Origin: Mycobacterium syngnathidarum
GTDB taxonomy: Bacteria; Actinomycetota; Actinomycetes; Mycobacteriales; Mycobacteriaceae
DNA length: 64,000 bases
Assembly: GCF_001942625.1 (NCBI RefSeq)
Contig: NZ_MLCL01000004.1
Span: 62,001 to 126,000, forward strand
Direction of reading: 5' to 3'
Part shown: positions 50,417 to 62,400 of the stretch, in pieces
Numbering within the stretch: the stretch's first letter is position 1
Layout: every line of letters starts with the position of its first letter
Notes under the pieces: model-generated
Database searches by the model: none
Seen by the model: the letters and a program-made list of their open reading frames with translations, nothing else
What the model was told of the DNA's origin: nothing
Program-made: the position numbers and the translations under genes

Positions 50417-50919
50417 GAGGCGATCACCAGACCCACCACCCAGCTGATGGTTGCCAACAGCGCTCCGGTCAGTTCGACCCCGACCGACAGGGCAACCCCC
50501 TTGAGCGCGTGCACCGTTGACGTCCAGGCCCGCCGATAGTCACGGCGTGCGGCCAACTCGGCCAGGTACACGCCGGCCACGAATCCGATCACGAGCCCGA
50601 TCACCGGGATGACGAAGAATCCGATCAGGCCGAGCACCGCGCCGGCCGCCAGGCTCCAGATCCCCACCTCTGCGGCCCGCATCCGCCGTACCGGCCAGGC
50701 GTACTTGATCACCTCGGCCGTCACGAAAAACACGCCGGCGACCCCGAGCGTCACCCACGCAACGGTGGCGTGCGCCGGGATGGCCCTGGCCTCCCAGATC
50801 GCCCACACCGCGATCGCGGCGAACACGAGAAACCCGCCGCCGGGCAGGATGGGCAGCACGATGCCGAGAAGCCCGACGGCGATCACCAATGCGACGAGAA
50901 CTATCCCGAGGGCGCTCAC
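50413..50919 (-). CDS. DUF456 membrane protein
   Basis: A 168-aa protein from GTG 50919 (VSALGIVLVALVIAVGLLG), which overlaps the upstream methyltransferase TGA (GTGA), so the longer frame to 50940 is rejected. Glycine-rich hydrophobic helices: GIVLPILPGGGFLVFAAIAV, ATVAWVTLGVAGVFFVTAEV, GAVLGLIGFFVIPVIGLVIG and FVAGVYLAELAARRDYRRAW. DUF456 has glycine-zipper type helices; function unknown. The middle gene of a three-gene overlapping operon (methyltransferase-DUF456-YceI). Confidence 0.85.
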   Translation of the reverse strand: MSALGIVLVALVIAVGLLGIVLPILPGGGFLVFAAIAVWAIWEARAIPAHATVAWVTLGVAGVFFVTAEVIKYAWPVRRMRAAEVGIWSLAAGAVLGLIGFFVIPVIGLVIGFVAGVYLAELAARRDYRRAWTSTVHALKGVALSVGVELTGALLATISWVVGLVIAS

Positions 50920-51638
50920 GGTTTCTGCCCGCGCACCCACTGCATGGTGCCGATGCTCTTGGAGCGCACCCGCTCCAGGCCCAGGCCCTCGAACCGGTCG
51001 GCGAGTTCATCTTCGGCGAAGAAGCGGGCCCCGCCCTTGGGCAAGAGCCGTGCCGGCCCCCGGTTGGTCACCGTCGGGACCATGATCGCGATCCGCCGGC
51101 CCGGGCGCAGCACCCGCACCATCTCCGCCAGCGCGGCCTCGGCGTCGGGGATCAACTGCAGCACCGCGATCGAGGTCACCGCATCGAAGACGTCGTCCCG
51201 GAACGGGAGCCGCTGGGCGTCGGCGCGCAGAAACCCGACCTGGCGACCCGCCTCGGCCTCGACCGCGCGGGCCAGCATGGGCTCTGAGATGTCGACCCCG
51301 AACGCAAACCCGTCCAGCCCGGCCGCGCGCGCCAGCGCTGCCGTCACGTTGCCCGGACCGCTGCCGACGTCGAGCGCGATGCCGCCGGGCGGGATGTCCA
51401 GCCATTCGGTGGGCTCCTGCCAGGCCGTCATCAGCTTGCGGCCCAGGGCCTGGGCGTTGTCGTAGAGCATCGACCCGGCCGGGGACGCCCACACCTTCTG
51501 GATGAATCCCGCGTTCTTCGGAGCGTCGCTGCCGTCCCCCAGCAGATCCAGGTACCCCTTGCTGGTGTCCGGATCGGCCGGGGGATCGATGAGTAGTTCC
51601 AGGGCCTTACGCAGCGCCTGAGTCGATGCGGTGTCCAC
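50916..51638 (-). CDS. Class I SAM-dependent methyltransferase
   Basis: A 240-aa enzyme from GTG 51638 (VDTASTQALRKALELL). SAM motif I is ALDVGSGPGNVTAALARAAG at about residue 88, the acidic strand-2 end is GVDISEPML, and motif post-I is FLRADAQRLPFRDDVFDAV, the UbiE/Coq5 type pattern. Acceptor unknown; lipid or quinone methylation would fit the family. A TAGCGT box six bases before the GTG suggests a leaderless transcript for this operon. Confidence 0.88.
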   Translation of the reverse strand: MDTASTQALRKALELLIDPPADPDTSKGYLDLLGDGSDAPKNAGFIQKVWASPAGSMLYDNAQALGRKLMTAWQEPTEWLDIPPGGIALDVGSGPGNVTAALARAAGLDGFAFGVDISEPMLARAVEAEAGRQVGFLRADAQRLPFRDDVFDAVTSIAVLQLIPDAEAALAEMVRVLRPGRRIAIMVPTVTNRGPARLLPKGGARFFAEDELADRFEGLGLERVRSKSIGTMQWVRGQKP

Positions 51639-51644
51639 GCCTCT

Positions 51645-51650
51645 ACGCTA
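51645..51650 (-). promoter_or_regulatory. -10 box TAGCGT, leaderless start of the methyltransferase operon
   Basis: Minus-strand TANNNT motif with six bases to GTG 51638. Confidence 0.45.
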
Positions 51651-51664
51651 CGCACCAGCGCCGC

Positions 51665-52630
51665 TCAGGGCTCCAGGACCAGCTTTCCGCGCACCTGGCC
51701 GCCGGCCAGCGCATCGAGGGCGGCCGCGCCTTCGGACAACGGGAACCGCACCGGGGGCGGTGGACGCAGCCCGGCGGCCACCAGCTTGTTCAGTTCAGCT
51801 CCGACCTGCGCCTGGGCGGCAGGTTTCCGGCGCACGAACTCGCCCCATCCGACACCGACCACGCTGACGTTACGGAGCAGCAACCGGTTCACCTTGACCG
51901 TCGGGATCCCGCCGCCGGCGGCGAATCCGATGACCAGCAGCCGACCCTCGGGGGCCAGCACCCGGATAGCGTCGTCGAAGGCCGGGCCGCCGATCGGATC
52001 GACCACCAGATCGACACCCTCACCGCCGGTGGCCTCCATCACGGCCTCGCGCCAGCCATCGGCCAGCGGCAACACCACGTCAGCGCCCAGCGACGACACG
52101 AACTCCTCGGCCCCGGACCGGTGGACCATCGCAATCACCTTGGCGCCCATGGCTTTGGCCAATTGGATCGACGCGGCGCCGATGCCGCCCGCCGAGCCGA
52201 GCACCAGGACGGTCTCGCCGGCGACCAGCCCGCCACGGCGGGCCAGCGCGAACTGCATCGTGTAGTAGTTGCCCAGCAGCGATGCCGCCTCGCCGTCGTC
52301 GAGACCGTCGGCGGTGGGGATGACGTTGGCGGGCAGGGCAGCCACCTGCTCGGCGTACCCGCCCAGCATGGTCATCGCCGACACCCGCTGGCCGGGGGTG
52401 AACCCCGAACCCTCGGGCGCCGAGCGCACCGTCCCGGCCACCTCCATGCCAGGTGTGAACGGCGGTTCCAGCCGTAGCTGGTACTCACCGCGCAACAACA
52501 GCAGATCGGGGAAGCAGACGCCGGCGGCGCCGACGTCGATGACCACCATGTCGTTCGACACGGGGGCCTCGACGTCGGCGTACGCCAGCCCTGATGTACC
52601 GGTAAGTGCCTGCGCTACAAGCGCTTTCAC
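51665..52630 (-). CDS. NADPH:quinone oxidoreductase (MDR family)
   Basis: A 321-aa zinc-free reductase from GTG 52630 (VKALVAQALTGTSGLAYADV); the frame extends to 52693 inside the SDR gene but the GTG is the natural MDR start. GroES-like half with VGAAGVCFPDLLLLRGEYQL, Rossmann half with VLVLGSAGGIGAASIQLAKA and VDLVVDPIGGPAFDDAIRVL. It reduces quinones or enones with NADPH. It follows the SDR gene by five bases, the pair matching Rv0149/Rv0148 neighbours in M. tuberculosis as I recall. Confidence 0.88.
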   Translation of the reverse strand: MKALVAQALTGTSGLAYADVEAPVSNDMVVIDVGAAGVCFPDLLLLRGEYQLRLEPPFTPGMEVAGTVRSAPEGSGFTPGQRVSAMTMLGGYAEQVAALPANVIPTADGLDDGEAASLLGNYYTMQFALARRGGLVAGETVLVLGSAGGIGAASIQLAKAMGAKVIAMVHRSGAEEFVSSLGADVVLPLADGWREAVMEATGGEGVDLVVDPIGGPAFDDAIRVLAPEGRLLVIGFAAGGGIPTVKVNRLLLRNVSVVGVGWGEFVRRKPAAQAQVGAELNKLVAAGLRPPPPVRFPLSEGAAALDALAGGQVRGKLVLEP

Positions 52631-52635
52631 TAGTT

Positions 52636-53499
52636 CTAGCCCAGCTTGAAGCTGGCCTGCTGGGCGGCGGACAGGTCGGTGATCTCGCCCCACTTGGCGG
52701 CGATGTCATCGACGGAGGGCACGTTCGGGAGTACCACACCTTCGTTCTGGAAGAGCGCTGCCCTCTGTATTTTGCCGCCACCGACGATGAACACCGAGTC
52801 GGTGTCGGGCAGTTCCTCGGTCATCAGGTAGGCCACCACGGGGGCGACGTACTCGGGGGTGAGCTTCTCGAAGACCTCGGGCGGCAGGATGTCCTGGGTC
52901 ATGCGGGTGGCGGCGATCGGCGCGACCGCGTTGGTCTTGATGTTGTACTTGGCGCCTTCCTGGGCCAGCGTGTTGATCAGGCCGACCAGGCCGAGCTTGG
53001 CGGCACCGTAGTTGGCCTGACCGAAGTTGCCGAACAGGCCGCTGGTGGAGGTGGCGACGACGACGCGGCCGAAGCTCTGCTCGCGGAAGTGCGGCCAGGC
53101 GGCGCGGATGACGTTGTAGCCGCCGTAGAGGTGCACCTTGAGCACGGCGTCCCACTGCTCGAACGTCATCTTGTGGAAGGTGCCGTCACGCAGGATGCCG
53201 GCGTTGGACACCACGCCGTCGACCTTGCCGAACTCGTCGATCGCGGTCTTGATGATGTTCTCGGCGCCCTCGGACTCGGCGACGCTGTCGTAGTTGGCGA
53301 CCGCGCGTCCGCCGGCGGCCTTGATCTCGTTGACGACCTCGTCGGCCATGTTGTGGCCGGCGCCGGTGCCGTCGCGGGCACCGCCCAGGTCGTTGACCAC
53401 GACGCTGGCGCCCTCGCGAGCCAACGTCAGGGCGTACTCCCGGCCCAGACCTCCACCGGCTCCGGTGACGACGACAACACGGTCCTGCACTCCTGGCAT
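52636..53499 (-). CDS. SDR, 17-beta-HSD4 / MFE-2 dehydrogenase-like
   Basis: A 287-aa SDR: VVVVTGAGGGLGREYALTLA at the N-terminus, VVNDLGGARDGTG with the long first loop typical of the peroxisomal multifunctional enzyme 2 dehydrogenase, SNAGILRDGTFHKMTFEQWD, and catalytic NYGAAKLG. This branch oxidises 3-hydroxyacyl-CoA (D-form) in beta-oxidation. It heads a two-gene unit with the quinone reductase. Its promoter lies in the 219-base gap shared with the small exported protein gene. Confidence 0.92.
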   Translation of the reverse strand: MPGVQDRVVVVTGAGGGLGREYALTLAREGASVVVNDLGGARDGTGAGHNMADEVVNEIKAAGGRAVANYDSVAESEGAENIIKTAIDEFGKVDGVVSNAGILRDGTFHKMTFEQWDAVLKVHLYGGYNVIRAAWPHFREQSFGRVVVATSTSGLFGNFGQANYGAAKLGLVGLINTLAQEGAKYNIKTNAVAPIAATRMTQDILPPEVFEKLTPEYVAPVVAYLMTEELPDTDSVFIVGGGKIQRAALFQNEGVVLPNVPSVDDIAAKWGEITDLSAAQQASFKLG

Positions 53500-53718
53500 G
53501 AAGATTCCTCCTCGTTAACGGGCCGCGAAACGGCTCAGCTCCCCTCCTGTATACGGCGGGCGGGTAACTCCCGGTCAACCGGGTCGGCTAGTGCCCGGGC
53601 CGATGCATTTCTGCCATCCGCCGGTCAATTGCCGCCAAGGCCGCTGATCCGGAATCAAGCACCGCGACCTTTAGTTGAACCAATCAAGAAAGCAGACAGA
53701 TCGGAAAGAGGTAGAGGA

Positions 53719-53886
53719 ATGAAGAAGTTCGGATTCAGCGCAGTGCTCGCCAGCGGTCTGGCCGCCGCCGCCCTGGGCCTGGCCGGCCCGGCATCGGCGG
53801 ACGTGTCTCACCTCACCTGGCTGGATCAGGTCGGCCAGCACGTCACCGTGCCGCACGTCGACACGACCGTGCACCAGAGCCGCTGA
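53719..53886 (+). CDS. 55-aa exported peptide
   Basis: ATG 53719 behind GAGGTAGAGGA. The first 27 residues form a classical Sec signal peptide (MKKFGFSAVLASGLAAAALG, cleavage after ASA), leaving a mature peptide of 28 residues rich in His, Val and Thr: DVSHLTWLDQVGQHVTVPHV then DTTVHQSR. Four His in 28 residues could bind metal. No Cys. The gene stands alone and is followed by a textbook intrinsic terminator, so it is probably a highly expressed monocistronic gene. Family unknown to me; similar small exported peptides occur in mycobacteria. Confidence 0.8.
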   Translation: MKKFGFSAVLASGLAAAALGLAGPASADVSHLTWLDQVGQHVTVPHVDTTVHQSR

Positions 53887-53900
53887 CTACAGACAACCAG

Positions 53901-53931
53901 CGGGGCGCTCAACGAGGAGCGCCCCGTTTTT
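53901..53931 (+). terminator. Intrinsic terminator with T tract
   Basis: Perfect 10-base stem CGGGGCGCTC (53901-53910) and GAGCGCCCCG (53917-53926), six-base loop, then TTTTT. T-tract terminators are unusual in mycobacteria. It also lies at the end of the convergent methyltransferase gene. Confidence 0.88.
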
Positions 53932-53939
53932 GTTGCTTA

Positions 53940-55834
<1,895 letters not shown>

Positions 55835-55906
55835 TTGCCAATCCATGCTACCGAAGAACTTAGCCAGGCTATACGGCGATGTGGGGCACCTCACGATGCC
55901 GATGCG

Positions 55907-56587
55907 TCAATCGCGAAGCTGCCAGAGCTTGTTCGCCATCAAGAGTTCGAACTTGTCCACGATGACGGCCACATCCTCACGATGGCCCACGTAACCGGCA
56001 TAAAAGCCCATCCCCCACATCACCGCGACCAGCATCTCCACGATCGCGGGGATGTCGGTGTCGGTGCTGAGCTCACCCCGCTGGATGGCCTCGTCGACCG
56101 CCCACTTGACGAACTCCCGTGAGCTGCGCAGCGCGTCGTGTTCCTCGGAAATCAGCTCGGGGTGACGCTGCGCCTCCAGCACCGAGGTCACCAGGAACGC
56201 CGCCGCCGACCGGTCGGTCGAATCAGCATCCATGGCCGCAGCGAAAAACGCCGATATCCGATTCAGCAGAGTCGTGGCTTCCCGCGCTTTCGAAATACCC
56301 GCGGCGATCACCTTCGCATTGGTCTGCTCGACCACATCGCGATATAAGACACGTTTGCTGCTGAAATAATGATTGATTGCCGGGCGCGTGAGATCAGCGC
56401 GGATCGCGATCGCTTGAAACGTAGCTGCGTCGTAGCCAAGTTCGCTAAAAACTTCACGGGCAGCACGCACGATGCGTTCACGAGTCTCCGCCGCCTTTGC
56501 TGCAGGAGGCCGTCCCGGACCTCGGCTCGCTGTGTGGGCCACAGTCAAATTGTGCCACACGTCACCTGAGAGTCCTGATTCCGTCAT
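55907..56587 (-). CDS. TetR-family transcriptional regulator (Rv0144-like)
   Basis: About 226 aa from ATG 56587 (MTESGLSGDVWHNLTV); a GTG at 56542 (VAHTASRGPGRPPAAK) would give a more typical TetR start, so the N-terminus is open. Helix-turn-helix: RIVRAAREVFSELGYDAATF and ADLTRPAINHYFSSKRVLYR. The ligand domain includes AAFLVTSVLEAQRHPEL. It is codirectional with the methyltransferase pair 72 bases downstream and divergent from the next TetR gene. Confidence 0.87.
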   Translation of the reverse strand: MTESGLSGDVWHNLTVAHTASRGPGRPPAAKAAETRERIVRAAREVFSELGYDAATFQAIAIRADLTRPAINHYFSSKRVLYRDVVEQTNAKVIAAGISKAREATTLLNRISAFFAAAMDADSTDRSAAAFLVTSVLEAQRHPELISEEHDALRSSREFVKWAVDEAIQRGELSTDTDIPAIVEMLVAVMWGMGFYAGYVGHREDVAVIVDKFELLMANKLWQLRD

Positions 56588-56651
56588 GTTTGCGTGCGTT
56601 ATATACAGCCTGACCAGCAAAGCCCCGCCACGCCCAAAATTCGGCGACGAC

Positions 56652-56657
56652 TACCGT
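56652..56657 (+). promoter_or_regulatory. -10 box TACCGT, leaderless start of the TetR gene at 56666
   Basis: TANNNT motif with eight bases to the ATG. Confidence 0.4.
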
Positions 56658-56665
56658 GGTGCCTC

Positions 56666-57241
56666 ATGGCGGGGGGTATTTCGCGGGAGGCGTACTTCGA
56701 AACCGGTCTGGACGTGTTGTCCGATCGCGGGTACGGCGGGCTCAAACTCGCGGAGGTGTGCAACCGGCTCGGCGTGACAACCGGCTCGTTCTATCACTAC
56801 TTCCCCAACTGGGCGTCCTACACCCGGGAGCTGATCGCGCACTGGCGTGAGGCGCGCACCCTGCGGGTGGTCGAAGCGGTCCGCGCCGATCACGACCCGC
56901 ACCACCGCATCGAGACCCTGATCGGCGAGACCTTGGACCTGCCCTACGGCGCCGAGGCGGCGATCCGGGTGTGGAGCTCGCTGGATGCCGACGTCTACGA
57001 GGTGCAGGCCGTCGTCGATCAGCTGCGCTTCGACATCCTCTACGAATCCGCGCTCGAGCTCATCGGCGACGAACGCAATGCCAGGTACTTCGCGGCCTGG
57101 GGCGTGTACCTGATCGTCGGTTTCGAACAGAGCACGTTGCCGCGCGACGTCGACACCCTGCGGTGGATCACCGGCCAGATGCGCGACGCGCTCGAAACGG
57201 GCCGATTCACTCCGGCGCCGGGACCGGACCAACCGGTCTAA
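56666..57241 (+). CDS. TetR-family transcriptional regulator
   Basis: A 191-aa regulator from ATG 56666 (MAGGISREAYFETGLDVLSD). The DNA-binding helices read VCNRLGVTTGSFYHYFPNWA, and the ligand domain begins TLIGETLDLPYGAEAAIRVW. It sits 11 bases before the FUSC membrane protein gene and probably controls it. The upstream ATG at 56594 is in frame but gives an atypical N-terminus. Confidence 0.88.
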   Translation: MAGGISREAYFETGLDVLSDRGYGGLKLAEVCNRLGVTTGSFYHYFPNWASYTRELIAHWREARTLRVVEAVRADHDPHHRIETLIGETLDLPYGAEAAIRVWSSLDADVYEVQAVVDQLRFDILYESALELIGDERNARYFAAWGVYLIVGFEQSTLPRDVDTLRWITGQMRDALETGRFTPAPGPDQPV

Positions 57242-57244
57242 CAT
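57239..57244 (+). promoter_or_regulatory. -10 box TAACAT in front of the FUSC gene
   Basis: TANNNT motif overlapping the TetR stop codon, eight bases before ATG 57253. Operon transcription with tetR is equally possible. Confidence 0.35.
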
Positions 57245-57252
57245 CGGCGATC

Positions 57253-59409
57253 ATGCTGACCCCGGCCGAGATCTGGCGCCGGGCAGCTGACCGTCTGCGT
57301 GACTCGTTGCGCTCCAGGGACCCCGAGTACGACGCGCTGCGCCGCGCATTGCGGGCCGGCATCGTCCTGCCGATCGCCGCTGCCGTCGGTTTCGCCGTCG
57401 GCGGCGACTCCCAGACCCCGCTGTTCGCGATCTTCGGTGCGGTCTCCCTGCTCATCACCGCCGATTTCCCCGGCAACCGGCCCGCCCGGGCCGTCGCGTA
57501 CGGCGGCCTGGCCGTCAACGGCGCCATCTTGATCGTGCTGGGCACCGTGCTGGCCCCGTATCCGTGGGTGAGCGTCGCGGCGATGTTCGTCGTCGGCGTG
57601 GTGGTGTCGTTCTCCGGGGTGCTCAGCGAGATCGTCGCCGCCGGGCAGCGGGCCACCCTGCTGCTGTTCGTGCTGCCGCTGTGCACACCCGTCGGCCCGA
57701 TACCCGACCGGCTCCTGGGCTGGCTGATCGCGCTCGTGATCTGCGTACCTGCCGCGCTGTTCCTGTTCCGCCCCAAGCACCATGACGAGCTGCGCCGCTA
57801 CTCGGCGCGGGTGTGCCGGCTGCTGGCCGACCGGCTCGAAGGCCAGGCGTCGGCCCGCGACGTCACCCGTGCGATGAACAAGCTGTACGAGAGCTTCCTG
57901 GGCGCCGACTACCGGCCGGTCGCCCTCAGCGCCGGCAGCCGGGCGCTGGTGCGCGTCGTCGACGACCTCGGCTGGATCTGCGACCAGGTCACCGACGACA
58001 CCGGCGAGCTGCTCGGCGCGATGCGCGACCCGGCGGTGCGGGTGCTGCGCGACAGCGCTGCCCTGCTGCGGATCCACGATCGGGCCGAACGGGCCGCACG
58101 CGGAATCGATCTCCGAGCGGCTCTGGCCGAGCAGCGCACGGTGGCGCAGGGCAGTTACCGCGACGACATCACCCGGATCCTGGGTACCGCCGACGATGCC
58201 GACGCCGTCGAACTCGGCCGCGGACTATTGGTCCGGCGCACCATCTCGGCCACCATCGCGGTCACCGGACGCGTGATCGGCAATGCCGCCCTGGCCGATG
58301 CGCGTCCGGTATGGGCCCGGGTGCTGGGCCGACGCCTGCCCGAAACCGGTGCCGCCGACTGGGTGATGCCCGAGGCCGTCGCGGTCGCGGCCATCGCCAA
58401 GGGCCTGGTGGCCACGCGGGCGGTGGTGCTGCGCAACAGCTTGCGCACCGGACTCGGATTGGCCGTGGCGGTGGCCGTCACCCACGTGTTCCCGGTTCAG
58501 CACGGATTCTGGGTGGTGCTGGGCGCGATGTCGGTGTTGCGCAGCAGCGCCCTGACCACCGGGACGCGCGTGCTGCGGGCGGTGGCAGGCACCGCGATCG
58601 GATTCGTGCTGGGCGCGGTGCTCATCGAATTCGTCGGGGTTGACCCCGTGGTGTTGTGGATTCTGTTGCCGCTGGTGGCCTTCGGGTCGGCCTATGTGCC
58701 CGAGGTCGGGTCGTTCATCGCCGGGCAGGCCGCGTTCACGATGATGGTGCTGATCAACTTCAACCTGATCATGCCGACGGGCTGGCGGGTGGGACTGGTC
58801 CGAGTCGAGGACGTCGTGGTGGGTGCGGTGGTCGGGATCGTGGTGTCGCTGCTGTTGTGGCCGCGGGGTGCGACGGCATCGGTGTCGAAACCGGTCGATC
58901 GAGCCCGCGAAGTGGGCGCACAGTTCCTCAGGGCGGCAGTTCTGCGCGTCACCCGAGGGGCTTCCGAAGCGGCCACCGATCGCGTCATCGCCCTGAGCCA
59001 CGACGCGTTGTCCGCGTCACGCACCCTGGATGATTCTGTTCGCCAATATCTTTCGGAGAACGGCGGCCCCAGCGACCAACGCGCTCCGGTGGTGCGCGCG
59101 GCCAACCGGGCGAACCGGGTGCGGGCCGCTGCCGAGCTGATCGCCGACGTCGTGCCCCCTCCGCTGGGCGTCTACCCCGCCACCCGGGAAGTGATCGAGC
59201 AACACGCCGCCGCCATCTGCTCCCGGCTCACCGGTGCCGACGCCACCGCGGTGCTGGTGCCGATCGGCGAGAGCTTCGTGGTGTCGTTGCGTGCCGAGGC
59301 CGCCGGGACCGACCTTGCCGTCTCGGCAGCCCTGCCGCTGGTGACGGCTGCCGCGCATCTGGGCGAGCTGGAACTGCTGTACCCGCAGCCCGCCGAGGCG
59401 GTGGGGTAG
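57253..59409 (+). CDS. FUSC-family aromatic-acid exporter-like membrane protein
   Basis: A 718-aa protein from ATG 57253 (MLTPAEIWRRAADRLRDSLR). Two membrane halves of about six helices each (residues 30-165: VLPIAAAVGFAVGGDSQTPL, ISVAAMFVVGVVVSF-type segments; 390-530: GLGLAVAVAVTHVFPVQHGF, FVLGAVLIEFVGVDPVVLWI, VVGAVVGIVVSLLLWPRG) with cytoplasmic helical domains after each, the FUSC/YccS/ArAE layout. Members export aromatic acids or confer fusaric acid resistance. The TetR gene 11 bases upstream is a likely local repressor. It converges on the STAND gene, with 16 bases between. Confidence 0.87.
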   Translation: MLTPAEIWRRAADRLRDSLRSRDPEYDALRRALRAGIVLPIAAAVGFAVGGDSQTPLFAIFGAVSLLITADFPGNRPARAVAYGGLAVNGAILIVLGTVLAPYPWVSVAAMFVVGVVVSFSGVLSEIVAAGQRATLLLFVLPLCTPVGPIPDRLLGWLIALVICVPAALFLFRPKHHDELRRYSARVCRLLADRLEGQASARDVTRAMNKLYESFLGADYRPVALSAGSRALVRVVDDLGWICDQVTDDTGELLGAMRDPAVRVLRDSAALLRIHDRAERAARGIDLRAALAEQRTVAQGSYRDDITRILGTADDADAVELGRGLLVRRTISATIAVTGRVIGNAALADARPVWARVLGRRLPETGAADWVMPEAVAVAAIAKGLVATRAVVLRNSLRTGLGLAVAVAVTHVFPVQHGFWVVLGAMSVLRSSALTTGTRVLRAVAGTAIGFVLGAVLIEFVGVDPVVLWILLPLVAFGSAYVPEVGSFIAGQAAFTMMVLINFNLIMPTGWRVGLVRVEDVVVGAVVGIVVSLLLWPRGATASVSKPVDRAREVGAQFLRAAVLRVTRGASEAATDRVIALSHDALSASRTLDDSVRQYLSENGGPSDQRAPVVRAANRANRVRAAAELIADVVPPPLGVYPATREVIEQHAAAICSRLTGADATAVLVPIGESFVVSLRAEAAGTDLAVSAALPLVTAAAHLGELELLYPQPAEAVG

Positions 59410-59425
59410 CGAGCCGGCACGGCAG

Positions 59426-62400
59426 CTAGCCCCGGCACAGCTCCGTAAAGTCGGCTTCGGGATCGATCAGGTCTTTCCACTGTTCTTCAGTCGGAGTCGC
59501 TGCCAACTTGGAGCACAACATGTCCGCCCAGGCAGCGGGCCCGGGGATTTCCCAAATTCCGCCGCCTTGCGCCGATGGATCGCGGGTGGCTGTGACAAAC
59601 ACCCGACGGTCGTCGTCACTCAACGTCACGTAGGCACTATCACCGACTGCCTCGATCGGGACCGGCATGCCGATCTGTGTCCCCGAGCGGACATCCCAGA
59701 AACGCAATTTGGCGTCCTTACCTATCGACGCGAGGAACTGGCCATCCGAGCTGTAGGTGAGATCGGAGACCCACTTGGAGTGCCCTTCAAGGGGATTACC
59801 TATCTTCTCACCGGTTTTGGCGTCGTACTCCTGGATGTCGTTACTTCTGGAGTCGACCGCAGCAATGCGACCACCATCGTGGCTCAAGGCAAATGCGGTG
59901 ATATTGCTCCCGATGATTGGCGTGCCAATAGGCTCAAGTTCGCTGTCCCAGATGCGAATCGAATCCGGGCTTCTGGTGTACACGCGCTGGCCGTCCTCGC
60001 TGAACACGACGTTCTCGGGAGCCCACTGATGGCCCCGTCCCGGATCCGCGATCGAACTGCCCGTGGTCCAATTCCACAAACGAACCGTCTTGTCATCGCT
60101 CACACTGGCCAGCGTCTTGCCGTCAGGACTGAACGCAATATCAGTCACGGCGGCGGTATGGCCTCGCATCGGATGGCCGCGTTCCTGCCCACTCGATGCA
60201 TCGATGATGTCGATGTCAGCATCGAAACCTGCAAGCGCCAACCATTTTCGATCGTCGCTGACGTCCAGCTGTACAACATCACGTATCGCCTCCGACGCAA
60301 TGGGTGCGGTCAAAAGCGCGCCGGTATCAGGATCCAGCCAACGCAGGTCGTTCCCTCGGAGAACCGCGATTCGCGGACCTGCGGTGCTGACGTACAACCC
60401 GTATTGAGCGTCACTTCCGGCAAGACCGGCGGCTTTGCTGCCACGCAATTCGGTAGCAAGTGTCACGTTGGTCCTCGCGTCGGATATCCCGAGGCTGCGA
60501 TCGGTGACGGTGACGATGTGATCGCCTTGCAGTGCAACCTGTGTCACTGGCTCCACGAAGAACAAGGTGCCGTCGATCGTCCTACCCGTAGCAGCATCAC
60601 TGACGCCGACGTTGCCGTCGGTGCTACCGGCGACGACCCGTGTTCCGTCGGAACTGAAGGCTACTGACACGTCGCCGGGGCCAGTGACATCGGAATTCGC
60701 CAGCGTCGCACCGGTCTGGGCATCCCAGGTCCGCAGGCGCCACGCGCCGCCTTCTCTGGTGCCGGCAGCGATGGTCTGCCCGTCCGGGCTGAACGCGAGG
60801 CTGTTCACCGCAGTGTGTTCGGTTTGCGGACCGTCGCTCTCACGCGGACCTGCCGAGTCGCTTCGCGCTGAATCCATGTCGCGCAGACGCGCCCCGGTCG
60901 TGGCGTCCCACAATGTAACCGCACCGTTCCAGCTGCCCGTTGCCAGGCTGGTCCCGCCGTGATCGAACGCAAGCGCACTGACGAAATCGGACTCCGCTGC
61001 CAGTCCGCCGCTGAACATTTGCTCACCGGTCCGCGCGTTCCACAACCGCACGTCAAACTTGTTGTCTTTCGTGGTAACGACTGCCGCGACGCGGTGCCCG
61101 TCGGGGTTCAGGGCTACCCACAACGCAGAGCCACTGCCGACCAGCGGCGGCCCTACCGGCGTGCCGTCCCGGGCATCCCAAACCCGAGCGCCACCGACAT
61201 CATCGAGAGCGACGAAGCCGCCATCCCAGCTCACCGCGAGCAAACCCGATGCCGAATCCGCGAAAGGCTTGCCTACCGGCTGACCGGTGCTACCGTCCAA
61301 CATCTGAACGCCCGCTTCGTCACTCGTCACTACGCGCTGACCATCCGCACTCAAGAGACTGCCTTCCTCGGGCAGGCCAATTACCTTCTGCAGCGCCGGC
61401 CTGGTGATCAGCGCGGTCAGCAACCCCCCTGCGCCGTCTCTGTCGAGGATCTTCTGAGCGGCCAAAAGTTTGTTGAAGGCCTCCAGCTCGCTGCCGGGTT
61501 GGGCAGTGAGCAGCATCAGTTGTCCGCGTGAACTCAACCGTTCGGCGAGTGCCGTATCGCGGGCATCGATGGCCGAACCCCGGAGAGTCCACGCCACCAG
61601 AGCCAGGACGACCGTTGCTGCGCACACTGCGGCGAGCGCAATCGACAGCTTCTTGAACCGTCGTCGCGCCCGCCGCTCGCGATCAAGTTCTGCCCGATGC
61701 CGCGCGGCCGCCTGCTCAAAGGCATGCTTCTCCGCCTCCGCGCGGGCGGCCAGTTCCGCCTTCGCGTCTTCGGCTTTCCGGCGATCGCGGTGCTCACGCA
61801 CCGTGCCCGTGAGGACATCGTGTATCAACTCGATCCGTTGCGTGCCATGGTATTCCGCAAGCCGCACCAGCCGGGAACTGATCAGCTGGTCGAGTTCCTC
61901 GGGGGTCAGCCGTGACGGCACCGCATCCTCGACCGCCTCGAAATCACGAAACCCGGTCTTGGTGATCAACTGATTCTCGATGAATTCCGCAACCCCTGCC
62001 CGCATGCCGCTCACGCACGAGATGTAGTAGTTCGGGATGGTCGACCGGCCGTGTTCGTCGACAAGCTGCTCATCGAACGTGGCTTTCCCCAGACGCTTGC
62101 GTTCCTCGTTGAGCTCGCGGCAGACCAAGCTGAGCAGCGTCGGTTCGACCTCGCCCGCGGTGCGACGACTGGCCGGAACCTCACCGTCGCGCGGTAAAGA
62201 ATCCGCGCCGGTGTGCAGACCCGCGCCGGCGATGATGCCGACGACCTGGTGCGCCAATTCAGGCGTCATCAGGTGTTCGGCCGGCTTGTAGACGGCATCG
62301 AATGCTTCGTCAGTCGCCAAGGGAAGCAACCGCATTCGCGCGCGCCCGAGCGCAGGAATGAACCGGCACCAGTCCTCGAGGTGCGCGAGGAAATCCTCCC

